A stretch of 64,000 bases of DNA from an uncultured Eubacterium sp. GTDB taxonomy: Bacteria > Bacillota > Clostridia > Oscillospirales > Acutalibacteraceae. This document shows, in pieces, positions 41,910 to 50,851 of the stretch. The notes under the pieces were generated by a model. The model was not told where the DNA came from, did not search any database, and saw nothing but the letters and a program-made list of their open reading frames with translations. A program made the position numbers and the translations under genes. Location: contig CAJTZJ010000002.1 of NCBI GenBank assembly GCA_910583925.1, forward strand, positions 1 through 64,000, read 5' to 3'. Each line of letters begins with the position of its first letter. The first letter of the stretch is position 1.

Positions 41910-43952
41910 TTACTGAATTTCAATAGCAAAACGGAATTTTGCGTTATCTTCATACCAAAGGGGGAAGTTTGTTCCCCATACATTATTATAGAGAACATAG
42001 GAAATTCCGTCTTTTTCAATATCTTCAAATTTATTGTCGAATTCAAGAATTTTTCCCCTGCCGAGAGAAAGGATAGGATTATCAAAATTCGTAAACTTAT
42101 AGCTGTTTTTATCTGCTATAAGCTCAGCTGCCGATACGGCATGGAGATTTCGTGAGCCATTTGAAATTACTGAGTTCGGCTCAATGGTATCTTCGAGCTT
42201 TTTGAGCTTTATATTGCCGTTTGCAGGGAACAGGCGCATATAAATAGCTTCTGTTAATCTGTTTGAATCCTTACCGAACCATGATAAATCAATTTGAAGT
42301 CCGTTTTCGGACAGCGTGTAAATAATCTGAATATTTTTTGGAGCGCCAAGCTCTCTGCAAAGTCTTTCATCGCATTTCAGATTAACAAAAATTCTTGGAT
42401 TTTTTCTGCTGTTATCAAGCACAGCCTTTACTGCAGAATACGGAAATCTGCCGATGGGGTATTTCCCTTTTACATATTTAAGAAGCGGTCTTGCAAAGTC
42501 TCCGATTGCCCATTTTTTTGTTACATTCAGATCTCTTGAATAATGATTAAGCCAGAAATTATAGTCCTTTTCCGAATAGGAGTGATATTCAGCAATGGCA
42601 TTTTCGTTTTTCCTTATAACCTCTTCGCCGTTGTATGACAATCTGCCTATACCGCCAAGCTTGTTGATTTTAAGGCTCCATTTTCCGCAGGAAACCGTAC
42701 CGAACTGCTCTGTTCCGTTTGGAAGCTTCTTCATTTTTTTGGGGATAAGCGAAGCAAGAACAGTCTCAGCCTCAGTCTTATGAGAAGTATTAAGGAAGGA
42801 TATAGCCTTTGCTGTATAATCCCTCTGCTCAGCCCAGCTTTTTTCTATTGTTTTATAAGATCCCTGTTTATAAGTGCCGTGCTTTCGGTTGATAATTGTA
42901 AGCATATTCTGCGGAAAATCGCGAAACGGATGCTTAATAACAACCTTGTCCTTTGCTCTTGCCTTTTGAAAATCAGTCTTAAGGTAGTTTTCGTAATCTG
43001 CAAAGTACATCTTGTTATCCATTCCGCAGGTATGCTCGCTTATGCAGAGAAGTGCATCCGTAAATCCGATATATTCTTCGCTGTCTTTTTTCATACTGCC
43101 GTCAGCAAGCCATTTACGCTTTAATGCCATCAGTTCCCGAAGAGAAGCTGATTTATAAGGATCGGAGGCACTGCCGTGAATCCATGTGTCTCCGATTTCA
43201 TTTTCAATAATCGGAAGCTGATTGCGAACCTGCCATACAGCTTCGGCAAAATCATCCATTGAAGCAGCTTCAACCTCATAATCAGGAAATTCCTTCTGAA
43301 TTCTGTTAAGCTTAGCCATGGCTTTTTCAGGAGAGGGAGCGCCGTGATTATCAAGCGTATGGTCAAAATAGAGAACCTCGTCTATCAAATTGCTTTTGAA
43401 TGCTCCGCCGTATGCTTTTGAATATATTACAACAATTTCATCGGTGCTGTTTTTCCATAAAAAGCATTCGGGAACATCGGGAACTGCGGATGCGCCGTTT
43501 ACGCCGATATGCAAAAGCTTGATTTTGTGTTTGGCAAGGATTTTAACAAGAGCAATTGTATGCCCCGGAACATCTGTCATTTTTGCTGCAATCGTTTTTC
43601 TTCCGCGTAATTCATCAAGCTTATCAACAATGGATAAGCCGTATTCAAGAGTATCTGTATCAAGAAGCTCTGTATGCGTTGTAAACGGCATTGCGTGCGG
43701 AACAATATTTCCGCATTTTATGGCTTCGGTAAGCTCTTTTTTCTGTTCAATTGTTCCGTTTTCAAGAGCTTCCTTTAGAATCCATGAGCCTGTAGTCCAG
43801 ACAAAGCATTTCTTTTTATCTGAATTAACCTGCTTTGCCAGATTTATTGCGCTTGGAATGAATGTATTGATATATTTTTGTCTTATATTTTCGGCATAAT
43901 CGGTAAAGCCTAAATCAAGATGCGTTTTGGATACAACAAATACCTTTTTCAT
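41910..43952 (-). CDS. DUF5054 protein, GH38-like
   Basis: 680 aa. The N-terminus (KVFVVSKTHLDLGFTDYAENI) and the later ATG-like phrases VWTTGSW and KMTDVPGH match the N-terminal barrel of glycoside hydrolase family 38-like proteins annotated DUF5054. GH38 alpha-mannosidases use an Asp nucleophile and zinc; THLDLGFTD holds the likely first metal His/Asp. The C-terminal half is beta-rich. No signal peptide, so it would act on imported or cytosolic glycan. Exact activity is not known. ATG 43952 with AGGAAG upstream. Confidence 0.75.
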   Translation of the reverse strand: MKKVFVVSKTHLDLGFTDYAENIRQKYINTFIPSAINLAKQVNSDKKKCFVWTTGSWILKEALENGTIEQKKELTEAIKCGNIVPHAMPFTTHTELLDTDTLEYGLSIVDKLDELRGRKTIAAKMTDVPGHTIALVKILAKHKIKLLHIGVNGASAVPDVPECFLWKNSTDEIVVIYSKAYGGAFKSNLIDEVLYFDHTLDNHGAPSPEKAMAKLNRIQKEFPDYEVEAASMDDFAEAVWQVRNQLPIIENEIGDTWIHGSASDPYKSASLRELMALKRKWLADGSMKKDSEEYIGFTDALLCISEHTCGMDNKMYFADYENYLKTDFQKARAKDKVVIKHPFRDFPQNMLTIINRKHGTYKQGSYKTIEKSWAEQRDYTAKAISFLNTSHKTEAETVLASLIPKKMKKLPNGTEQFGTVSCGKWSLKINKLGGIGRLSYNGEEVIRKNENAIAEYHSYSEKDYNFWLNHYSRDLNVTKKWAIGDFARPLLKYVKGKYPIGRFPYSAVKAVLDNSRKNPRIFVNLKCDERLCRELGAPKNIQIIYTLSENGLQIDLSWFGKDSNRLTEAIYMRLFPANGNIKLKKLEDTIEPNSVISNGSRNLHAVSAAELIADKNSYKFTNFDNPILSLGRGKILEFDNKFEDIEKDGISYVLYNNVWGTNFPLWYEDNAKFRFAIEIQ

Positions 43953-43982
43953 AAAACAGCTTCCTTGTATTATTTATTAAAA

Positions 43983-44011
43983 AATCTGCACTGTTATTTA
44001 CAGTGCAGATT
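43983..44011 (-). terminator. terminator of the thiamine-precursor ABC operon
   Basis: 12-bp stem AATCTGCACTGT / ACAGTGCAGATT, TTTTTAAT tail on the minus strand. Confidence 0.75.
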
Positions 44012-44070
44012 ATATATTATCATAGAAAACTTGTATATACAATATGAAAAAACCACCTGAAATTAGTGAA

Positions 44071-44814
44071 TTATATGGTACCCAGTGCTTCAATAACCTG
44101 TTTTTTATAATTTATAAATTCAGGTGTTAAATTAAAATCATTTACTCTTGGATGCTTTTCTTCAATGATGATTTCGTGCGTTATTTTTCCCGGTGAGCCG
44201 GATAAAATCAGGATTCTGTTTGAAAGAAGAATGGCTTCATCAATATCATGCGTTATGAAAATGGTTGATAAATCAATTTTTTCCATAACCGAAAGATACC
44301 ATTTATGCATCTGGGACTTTGTTATTGTATCAAGTGCACTGAACGGCTCATCCAGCAGCGCAACGCCGCCTGATGCAAGATATGTACGAAGCAGAGCGGC
44401 ACGCTGGCGCATGCCTCCCGAAAGTTCGCCGGGATACATATTTTCCGTGCCTGCTATGCCGAATTCCTCAAAATGCTTTTGTGCTTCCTTTCTTGCCGCC
44501 TTTTTGCTCATTCCCGAAATAAGCAGCGGTAAAGATACATTGTCTATGATTTTTTTGTATTCCAGAAGCATATCCTTCTGCAGCATATAGCTGACTTGTC
44601 CGGGCTTGCCTGTTATGTTATTCCCATTTAAAAGAATGCTTCCGCTGTCTGCCGTTAAAATGCCTGAAATGCAGTTGAACAGGGTAGTTTTTCCTGCTCC
44701 GCTGACGCCAAGCAGGCTTATTAATTCGCCTTTTTGAAGAGAAAGCGAAACATCATCCAATACTTTTTTTTCGCCGAAGCCTTTTGATATTGAATTAACT
44801 GATAAAATTTCCAT
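44071..44814 (-). CDS. ABC transporter ATPase, thiamine-precursor type (ThiZ-like)
   Basis: 247-aa ABC ATPase of the NitT/TauT group: Walker A GVSGAGKTT, signature LSGGMRQRAALLRTYL, Walker B VALLDEPFSALDTIT. Last gene of the operon that begins with the riboswitch. It energises uptake of a thiamine pyrimidine precursor if the neighbouring binding protein is correctly assigned. Confidence 0.85.
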   Translation of the reverse strand: MEILSVNSISKGFGEKKVLDDVSLSLQKGELISLLGVSGAGKTTLFNCISGILTADSGSILLNGNNITGKPGQVSYMLQKDMLLEYKKIIDNVSLPLLISGMSKKAARKEAQKHFEEFGIAGTENMYPGELSGGMRQRAALLRTYLASGGVALLDEPFSALDTITKSQMHKWYLSVMEKIDLSTIFITHDIDEAILLSNRILILSGSPGKITHEIIIEEKHPRVNDFNLTPEFINYKKQVIEALGTI

Positions 44815-44837
44815 TTTGTTATTCTTTCCGAAAAGTA

Positions 44838-45851
44838 TTATTCAGGGAGATATTCGTTTGTAAAGCCGAAATCCGTATCAATCTGATTTTCTATTAGGTC
44901 ATTTTCCCAAAGCCAGTCATAAAATCCGTTCCAGCGTTCGCTGTCAATACATCCCCATTGCTTTGCCTCTGCAATGTACTGCTCGGAAATCCATTTCTGG
45001 CTCTCAAACACAAGCTCTTCACAACCTGTCAGGGCGCCCGTATCGTCGCTGTCAATCAGGATTTGTGCCGCTTCTTCGGGATTTTTTGCCGCATATGTAT
45101 AGCCCTTTGCGGTAGCTTTCATAAATGCTTTTGCGGCTTCTGGATTTTCATTCAGAAAATCATTGTTTCCGATGATAACCGGGGTGTAATAATCAAAGGT
45201 TTCATCAATATCCTTGAAGCTGAAATAATCCGTATCTACACCGCTTACCTCTGCGTTAATGCCGCCCCAGCCGTAAAATACCCAGATGGCATGATCCGGG
45301 TTTGCATTTACATCCTGTGCCTCCTCGGTTACCGTGTTCGGGATAACCTTAACCTTATCCCAATCTCCTCCGTTACTGTTAACGGCTTTTTTCATAATGG
45401 CAAGTTCAATGGGGGAATCCCAGGTCAGATAGGTGTTTCCCGTTAAACCTGCGGGTGTATCCATGCCACTGCCTGCTTTCGACATAATTCCCGATGTGTT
45501 ATGCTGTAAAATGGCTGCAACGGCGGTAACCCCGATTTTATCCTCGGCAGTAAAGGCAGCTGCAAGTGTATCCTGTGCTTCAACGGTAAACTGAGCCTGA
45601 CCTGCGGCACAAACCTGTGTTGCCGCACTGTTTTCGGGAGGCTGCACGATTTTTACATTCAGCCCTGCTTCCTCATAGTAGCCTTTCTGCAGTGCAACAT
45701 ATAAACCGGTATGGTTTGTATTCGGCGTCCATTCAAGACAGAAGGTAATATCTGTTTTTTCGGTTTTATTGTCTTTTTTTTCTGCACTGCATGCAGCAAG
45801 GCAGAACAGCATAACGGCTGCAAGAAAAGCAGCCAGTATTTTTTTATTCAT
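44838..45851 (-). CDS. ABC substrate-binding lipoprotein, ThiY-like (NMT1/THI5 family)
   Basis: 337 aa. Lipoprotein signal ending LFCLAAC, then the NMT1/THI5-like fold: DITFCLEWTPNTNHTGLYVALQKGYYEEAGLNVKI is the family's opening stretch in shortened words (EWTPNTNHTGLY). ThiY members bind formylaminopyrimidine or HMP, breakdown products of thiamine that are salvaged. Assignment is supported by the adjacent thiamine-binding protein gene and the THI-type leader. ATG 45851 is 6-7 nt from AGAGG. Confidence 0.87.
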   Translation of the reverse strand: MNKKILAAFLAAVMLFCLAACSAEKKDNKTEKTDITFCLEWTPNTNHTGLYVALQKGYYEEAGLNVKIVQPPENSAATQVCAAGQAQFTVEAQDTLAAAFTAEDKIGVTAVAAILQHNTSGIMSKAGSGMDTPAGLTGNTYLTWDSPIELAIMKKAVNSNGGDWDKVKVIPNTVTEEAQDVNANPDHAIWVFYGWGGINAEVSGVDTDYFSFKDIDETFDYYTPVIIGNNDFLNENPEAAKAFMKATAKGYTYAAKNPEEAAQILIDSDDTGALTGCEELVFESQKWISEQYIAEAKQWGCIDSERWNGFYDWLWENDLIENQIDTDFGFTNEYLPE

Positions 45852-45875
45852 AATCATTCCTCTTTAGACATATTT

Positions 45876-46706
45876 TTAACTTTTCTTAATCTTTCGTTCC
45901 CATGGCATTGCCGCTTTTTGGAGTACACTTATTAAAGCCATAAGCAAAAGGCTTATAACTGAAATAAATACGATAACAGCAAACATTTTGTCAAATGCAT
46001 ATGCTTTTTTAACTCTTGTCATATAAACGCCGAGTCCGTAAAAGCCTCCGAGCCATTCCGAGATAACTGCGCCGACTACAGCATAGGAGGCTGAAATTCT
46101 AAGCCCCGAAAAAAAGGAGCCGGTTGCAGACGGAAGCTTTATGTGCCTGAATATCTGAAGTCTGTTTGCACCCATTGAACGCATCATATTGATTTCATCC
46201 CCGTCTGCACTCTGAAAGCCGTCTAAAAGCCCTATGGATATAGGGAAAAAGGTTGTAATAACAACAAGTGTTATTTTAGGAGCCATTCCAAAGCCCATCC
46301 ATAAAACAAGCAGAGGGGCAATTGCAATTGCAGGTATAGTCTGCGTTATGATTAAAATGGGATAAACAGCTTTATAGATAAATGAAAATCTATCCATAAG
46401 CGTTGCTACAATAAATGCAAGAATTATACCGATTCCAAGACCGTAAACAGCCTCCTGCAGTGTATATGAAGCCTGCTTAAGCATAATTGCAAAATTGTCA
46501 GCAAACGCTTTGCCTACATCAATGGGAGAGGGCAGCATATAAGCAGGCACAATCTCGAAATCGCAGCATAAAAGCCAAATCAGTATTATAACTGCCAAAG
46601 CTGAAATCGGTGCGATTTTATTGACCATTCTGTTTAACGGCAAATTTTTGTTTTGCGATGGGCGAGAGGTCTTTTTACCGGTGATGCTTTGTAACTTTTT
46701 TGTCAA
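45876..46706 (-). CDS. ABC transporter permease, ThiX-like
   Basis: 276 aa, six hydrophobic segments, BPD_transp_1 family with the EAA-loop phrase MMRSMGANRLQIFRHIKLPSA that docks the ATPase. A TTG start at 46706 (GAGG 9 nt upstream) is preferred; it overlaps the preceding thiamine-binding gene by 32 nt. The next ATG (46628) has no good ribosome site, and the longest frame reaches 46739. Confidence 0.82.
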   Translation of the reverse strand: MTKKLQSITGKKTSRPSQNKNLPLNRMVNKIAPISALAVIILIWLLCCDFEIVPAYMLPSPIDVGKAFADNFAIMLKQASYTLQEAVYGLGIGIILAFIVATLMDRFSFIYKAVYPILIITQTIPAIAIAPLLVLWMGFGMAPKITLVVITTFFPISIGLLDGFQSADGDEINMMRSMGANRLQIFRHIKLPSATGSFFSGLRISASYAVVGAVISEWLGGFYGLGVYMTRVKKAYAFDKMFAVIVFISVISLLLMALISVLQKAAMPWERKIKKS

Positions 46707-46974
46707 TCGTAAGAACCTCGCCTTCAGGATTGTAAACAACCTTAATATAGGCGCTTACGCTCGGGCATCCTGCCTTGATGGCAATCTTCTGGCAGTTTGT
46801 AACGATTTCCATAAGCTGATCATAGCTTTCGCCCTCAATTGTTGTTTCAAAAGGACCTACATAGCAGTTAAGACCTGTGCTTTTTATGTAAGCGATAACC
46901 TCGTCTACTATTCTGATAAGTTCGTCCTCGTCGTGAACATCAGGTAAAACCTGAATTGCAACACTTGCTTTCAT
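46675..46974 (-). CDS. thiamine-binding protein, MTH1187/YkoF-like
   Basis: 99 aa of the thiamine-binding family (PF01910 type): ASVAIQVLPDV, YVGPFETTIEG, and PSVSAYIKVVYNPEG fit. YkoF binds thiamine or HMP and goes with thiamine-precursor transporters in Firmicutes. First gene after the riboswitch, 46 nt from its terminator. It is soluble, so it probably sequesters or senses the imported compound. Confidence 0.87.
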   Translation of the reverse strand: MKASVAIQVLPDVHDEDELIRIVDEVIAYIKSTGLNCYVGPFETTIEGESYDQLMEIVTNCQKIAIKAGCPSVSAYIKVVYNPEGEVLTIDKKVTKHHR

Positions 46975-47020
46975 AATTTTTTTCCTTTCTGAAAATATAT
47001 ATTTCTCAACAAGTCAAAAG

Positions 47021-47053
47021 AAAAAGTCCTATACTAAAAAAATAGTATAGGAC
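47021..47053 (-). terminator. riboswitch-controlled terminator
   Basis: GTCCTATACTA / AGTATAGGAC hairpin (47026-47053) followed on the minus strand by TTTTTCTTTT, ahead of the first gene of the operon. Confidence 0.8.
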
Positions 47054-47073
47054 AGAATTATTTTTCATATATC

Positions 47074-47145
47074 GTCTTCACCGTCCATACTAATGCTCGG
47101 TTTGAAGGGTATAATCTCAGCCTTTTACAGCACCCCTGACTTATT
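47074..47145 (-). promoter_or_regulatory. TPP-type (THI-box) riboswitch, variant second arm
   Basis: The minus strand has GGGGTGC (47136-47130), GGCTGAGA (47122-47115) and ACCC (47110-47107), the conserved pyrimidine-sensing arm of TPP riboswitches. The canonical pyrophosphate arm (CCTGAT...GCGTAGGGA) is replaced by a stem of CTTCA / TGAAG, CCG / CGG and CAT / ATG. Aptamer and terminator together form a transcription-attenuation leader for thiamine-precursor uptake genes. Ligand may be TPP or a relative. Confidence 0.8.
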
Positions 47146-47156
47146 AAGTTAATGCT

Positions 47157-47185
47157 ATTGTAAATGATTTATTGTGCATTGTCAA
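47157..47185 (-). promoter_or_regulatory. promoter of the riboswitch operon
   Basis: TTGACA (47185-47180), 17 nt, TACAAT (47162-47157). The -35 lies within the last codons of pflA. Confidence 0.75.
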
Positions 47186-47873
47186 TAATTTTCTGCAATT
47201 CGCAAAGCTTTTCCTTTGAAAGCGGTTTTGTATTTATAAGGGGATTTTCAATATTAAGGTTTTCATATTTGAAAAAACCCATGGTATGAAAGGCAAGAAG
47301 CTCATATTTTTCATATATAAACTGCTTTGCGAATTCGGCATATTTTTTTATTTGCTCCTCGGTATCGTTGATATTCGGAATAACAACGGTTCTGAGCCAG
47401 AGTCTTTTTCCGATTTCAGAGCAGTACTTACCGATTTCAACAAAATTTTTAAATGCTCCGCCTGTATACTTTCCATAGCTTTTTTCATCAAAGAATTTTA
47501 TATCAAGAATAACCATATCGGCATGATCAATACATTCCTTAACCTCTTCAGTAAGAGGAACACTGCCGGAGGTATCAAGGCAGTAATTTATCCCCTCTGC
47601 TTTTAAAAGAGGATAAAGCTCGTTAATAAATGAAGCGTTCAGCAGAGGTTCTCCCCCTGAAAAGGTTACGCCGCCCCCGTTTTTAAAATATGGTTTGTAA
47701 CGCCTGATTTTATTTGCAAGCTGTTCTGCCGTGTATTCGTTACTGCTGCCAAACCATGTGTCCGGATTGTGGCAGTAAACGCAGCGTAACGGACAGCCTG
47801 TAAAGAATACACCGTATCGTATTCCCTCGCCGTCAAGCGTTGCCATGGATTCAAATGAATGTATATTTGCCAT
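47169..47873 (-). CDS. pflA: pyruvate formate-lyase activating enzyme
   Basis: 234-aa radical SAM glycyl-radical activase. Start phrase HSFESMATLDGEGIRYGVFF, cluster motif CPLRCVYCHNPDTW (Cys-X3-Cys-X2-Cys), GGVTFSGGEPLL. It installs the glycyl radical on pyruvate formate-lyase in anaerobes. No pflB is in the window, so the partner is elsewhere or outside. GAGG site before ATG 47873. Confidence 0.93.
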   Translation of the reverse strand: MANIHSFESMATLDGEGIRYGVFFTGCPLRCVYCHNPDTWFGSSNEYTAEQLANKIRRYKPYFKNGGGVTFSGGEPLLNASFINELYPLLKAEGINYCLDTSGSVPLTEEVKECIDHADMVILDIKFFDEKSYGKYTGGAFKNFVEIGKYCSEIGKRLWLRTVVIPNINDTEEQIKKYAEFAKQFIYEKYELLAFHTMGFFKYENLNIENPLINTKPLSKEKLCELQKIIDNAQ

Positions 47874-47893
47874 GTTTTACCTCGGTTTGTTTT

Positions 47894-49621
47894 TTATTTT
47901 ATTGCATCAATCTGAAAATCACCGCTTACGGAATTGACTTTGATTTCAGAGCTGCTGTCACCATAAACATATGTGCCGTTTCCATGTGACTGTTTAATGC
48001 TGGTTACCTTGAAATCGTTTGTGTAAACTTCGCCTGAAACTGTATCGCAGTTAATTGTAAATCCGCCTATATCGGCAGGAACAAAAACGGTGCAGTCTCC
48101 GCTTACTGTATCGGAATCAAATTCTCTCAGAGCAGCGTGCGTAATGATTTTAGAATCTGCACTTACGCCGTCAATGTCAATATCGTTGAATTTGCCCTCA
48201 GCGTTGATGTTTCCGCTTACAGTATCAACATCAAATGAATTTGCGGAAATCCCCTTAATATTTGAATCTGCGGAAACGCAGTCGATTTCCAGTTCGTTAA
48301 GGATTAATCCTTGCGGAAGACGAACGGTCAGTTCCTTGTTTTTCGGATTTGAAGCCTTAAAGCCTGATTTGCAGAATTTAATTTTCAGCTCGTTTCCGTC
48401 AACACGGTAGCGAAGTGCATAATCAGGGTCGCTCTGTTTTGGTTCAGAGAATGAAATTGTGTTCCCGTCATAATACTCAATGGTAATATTATGGCTTATC
48501 CAGTCAACTGAAAGCTCGGTTATTCCGTTTGCAGAAACCTCTCCGCTGCCGGCAGTGTAAAGGCTTTCGTTGTCATAGCTGTATGCTCCCGCACTGATAT
48601 ATGATGGAATATCGTCAATAACATTCTTAAATCCATTGCTTAAAAAACCGAACACACAGCTTATTGCAACAACTGCGATAATTGTAATTCCGCATATGAT
48701 TGAAATAATAATTGCAGCAATGCTGCCGCCTCTGGATTTTGTCTGAGCAGGCTGGTAAGTGCCGTTTGGCGAATAATAATTTCCGTTTGCTGAATTATAC
48801 CGTGTAAAGTTATCCTGCTTTTTTCGGTGTGTTTTATTGTAAGTATCACAAATGATATAGTACATAGGAATGGTTATAAATAAAATCCATGTAGGATGCC
48901 ATATGTGAAGTATCATTCCGCCAGAAAGATACATTGCTGCAACAAAAACAGGATAGCAGAAATGAGCAGGATTTTTAGTTTTGATTGCAGTTACGGCTGT
49001 TTCTATAATCGGTATAAATAAAAACATAATCCAGCCTACCGCCCATCCGTTTTTTGTGAAAAATCCGAAAAACAGATAAAGACAGACAATGGAAATAGGA
49101 AGCAGAGCGTGAAGCCATGGATTTTTCTCCGGCTTCGGGCTGTAAAAAGGCGGAGTGGATTTATTATAGATATGTCCGTCTTTTGTTTCTACATGAACTC
49201 CGTTTGTACCTACATGAACATTATCACCGTCTTTGCTTTCAACATGAATTCCGTCCCATCCGATATGAACCTTATCTTTCCCGTTTTCTTTGGTAAATCC
49301 ATTGGTAAAATCAGCATTTGTGCTTTCTTTTTTTTCATCATTGGGAAATTCTTCGTTTTTTGGAGATTCCTTATCAGGTTCTTCCTTTGGCTGATCTTCG
49401 GATATCTTTTTTGGAGCATCTGTTCCGTTCAAAAGCTCATCAATCGTAATACCATACAGATTTGCAAGAGCGATTAAATTATCTGTATCAGGACTGCTTT
49501 CGGAACGTTCCCATTTAGAAATTGCCTGTCTTGAAACTCCGATTTTTTCAGCAAGCTCTTCTTGTGAAAAGCCGTTAGCCTTTCTGTATTCAAAGAGCCT
49601 TTTCGCTGTTTCAATATTCAT
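47894..49621 (-). CDS. membrane-tethered XRE regulator with DUF4097 domain
   Basis: 575 aa in four parts: an N-terminal XRE helix-turn-helix (EELAEKIGVSRQAISKWERS, 1-65), an acidic linker with repeated words GIHVESKDG and GVHVETKDG (about 120-155), a block of about five hydrophobic segments (165-340), and a C-terminal right-handed beta repeat of the DUF4097 kind (about 365-575) with SGNINAEG, SGDCTVF and SGEVYTN turns. This suggests a one-component envelope sensor with cytoplasmic DNA-binding and external beta domains. Target genes unknown. GAGGTG before the ATG. Confidence 0.85.
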   Translation of the reverse strand: MNIETAKRLFEYRKANGFSQEELAEKIGVSRQAISKWERSESSPDTDNLIALANLYGITIDELLNGTDAPKKISEDQPKEEPDKESPKNEEFPNDEKKESTNADFTNGFTKENGKDKVHIGWDGIHVESKDGDNVHVGTNGVHVETKDGHIYNKSTPPFYSPKPEKNPWLHALLPISIVCLYLFFGFFTKNGWAVGWIMFLFIPIIETAVTAIKTKNPAHFCYPVFVAAMYLSGGMILHIWHPTWILFITIPMYYIICDTYNKTHRKKQDNFTRYNSANGNYYSPNGTYQPAQTKSRGGSIAAIIISIICGITIIAVVAISCVFGFLSNGFKNVIDDIPSYISAGAYSYDNESLYTAGSGEVSANGITELSVDWISHNITIEYYDGNTISFSEPKQSDPDYALRYRVDGNELKIKFCKSGFKASNPKNKELTVRLPQGLILNELEIDCVSADSNIKGISANSFDVDTVSGNINAEGKFNDIDIDGVSADSKIITHAALREFDSDTVSGDCTVFVPADIGGFTINCDTVSGEVYTNDFKVTSIKQSHGNGTYVYGDSSSEIKVNSVSGDFQIDAIK

Positions 49622-49754
49622 CTTATCACCTCAAGTAAATTTTAGCAGTAGCAATGCCGCAACGCTATAAACTTTGCTTTTCATTTGCGAAATTCTGGTT
49701 TTCAATTCCGCAACTATAGGTTGCAAAATCAGTGTTTAAGCCGAATTCAGCAGG

Positions 49755-50810
49755 CTATTTTACAGTAAAACGGAATTCTGTTGTTGTTTTGAATTCCTCG
49801 TTCGGCTGAATGTATGTGAATGGAAATTTATCTGAAAGGTTTACACTGTCCGGATAAAACTGTGTTTCCAGTGCTACACCTCTTCTGAAGGTAACTGCAC
49901 CGTTTGCTTTGCCCGGATTGCCCTCCTTTGCCAGCCAGCCGCCGCAGTAAACCTGAATACCCGGCAGGTCGGTATAAACAGCAAGCTGTCTGCCGCTGTT
50001 TTCTTCATAAAGAACCGCAGCTTCCGTAAAATCTCTCGGCTCTTTATTCAGGCAATAGTTGTTATCGTAGCCTATTCCGTCAATAATAGCACGGAAGGGT
50101 TCATCGATTCTGTCGCCTATTTTGTGCATTTCGGTAAAGTCCATCATCGTTCCTTTAACCTCGCCGAGCTTGCCTGTCGGAAGCTGGCTGTCGTCTGTTT
50201 CCGTAAAGAAATCCGCGTCAATTTTCAAATCATGGTTTTCAATTGTTTCGGTTGTGTTTCCCGAAAGGTTGAAATAAGCATGGTTTGTTGGATTGGCAAC
50301 TGTTTTTTTATCGCTCAGAACAGTGTATTCAAGTCTTAAAGTATTATCCTCCGTAAAGGTGTATTTAACGGTTAATGTAAAATTCCCCGGGAAGCCGTCT
50401 TCCATATCGGGAGAGAACTTTTCAAAAGTAACGGAATTATCCGTTGTTTCTTTAACATCCCAAACAGTAAAGCTGAAGCGTCCGCCGCCGTGAAGGGTCC
50501 ATGTTCCCTGATTTGCAGGAAGGTTGTATTCAATGCCGTCTATTGTAAATTTGGCATTTCTTATTCTGTTTGCAACTCTGCCTACAAGAAGTCCCTGAAA
50601 GCCTAAATCGCCATTAATGTAAGGCTGCGGCTCGTCAAAGCCAAGAACAACATCGGCAAGCTTGCCTTCTCTGTCCGGCACATATATGGACTGAATTCCT
50701 CCGCCAAGGGTCTGAAGAGAAACATAAGCGCCGCTTTTGTTTGTAATTGTATAAAGGTCAACCTCTGTTCCGTCATCCATTTTTCCGAAAACTGTTTTTG
50801 TTACACTCAT
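49755..50810 (-). CDS. galM: aldose 1-epimerase (galactose mutarotase)
   Basis: 351 aa. Interconverts alpha and beta anomers of galactose or glucose. Family blocks GRVANRIRNA, LHGGGRFSFTVWDV (catalytic His region), NPTNHAYFNLSG (second His) and the C-terminal GVALETQFYPDS (catalytic Glu) are intact. ATG 50810 follows AAAGGG; the longer frame has no ribosome site. No gal operon is adjacent, so it stands alone. Confidence 0.92.
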   Translation of the reverse strand: MSVTKTVFGKMDDGTEVDLYTITNKSGAYVSLQTLGGGIQSIYVPDREGKLADVVLGFDEPQPYINGDLGFQGLLVGRVANRIRNAKFTIDGIEYNLPANQGTWTLHGGGRFSFTVWDVKETTDNSVTFEKFSPDMEDGFPGNFTLTVKYTFTEDNTLRLEYTVLSDKKTVANPTNHAYFNLSGNTTETIENHDLKIDADFFTETDDSQLPTGKLGEVKGTMMDFTEMHKIGDRIDEPFRAIIDGIGYDNNYCLNKEPRDFTEAAVLYEENSGRQLAVYTDLPGIQVYCGGWLAKEGNPGKANGAVTFRRGVALETQFYPDSVNLSDKFPFTYIQPNEEFKTTTEFRFTVK

Positions 50811-50851
50811 AGTATTATTCCCTTTCTGAAATTTGATTTTTTTAATCGAGG

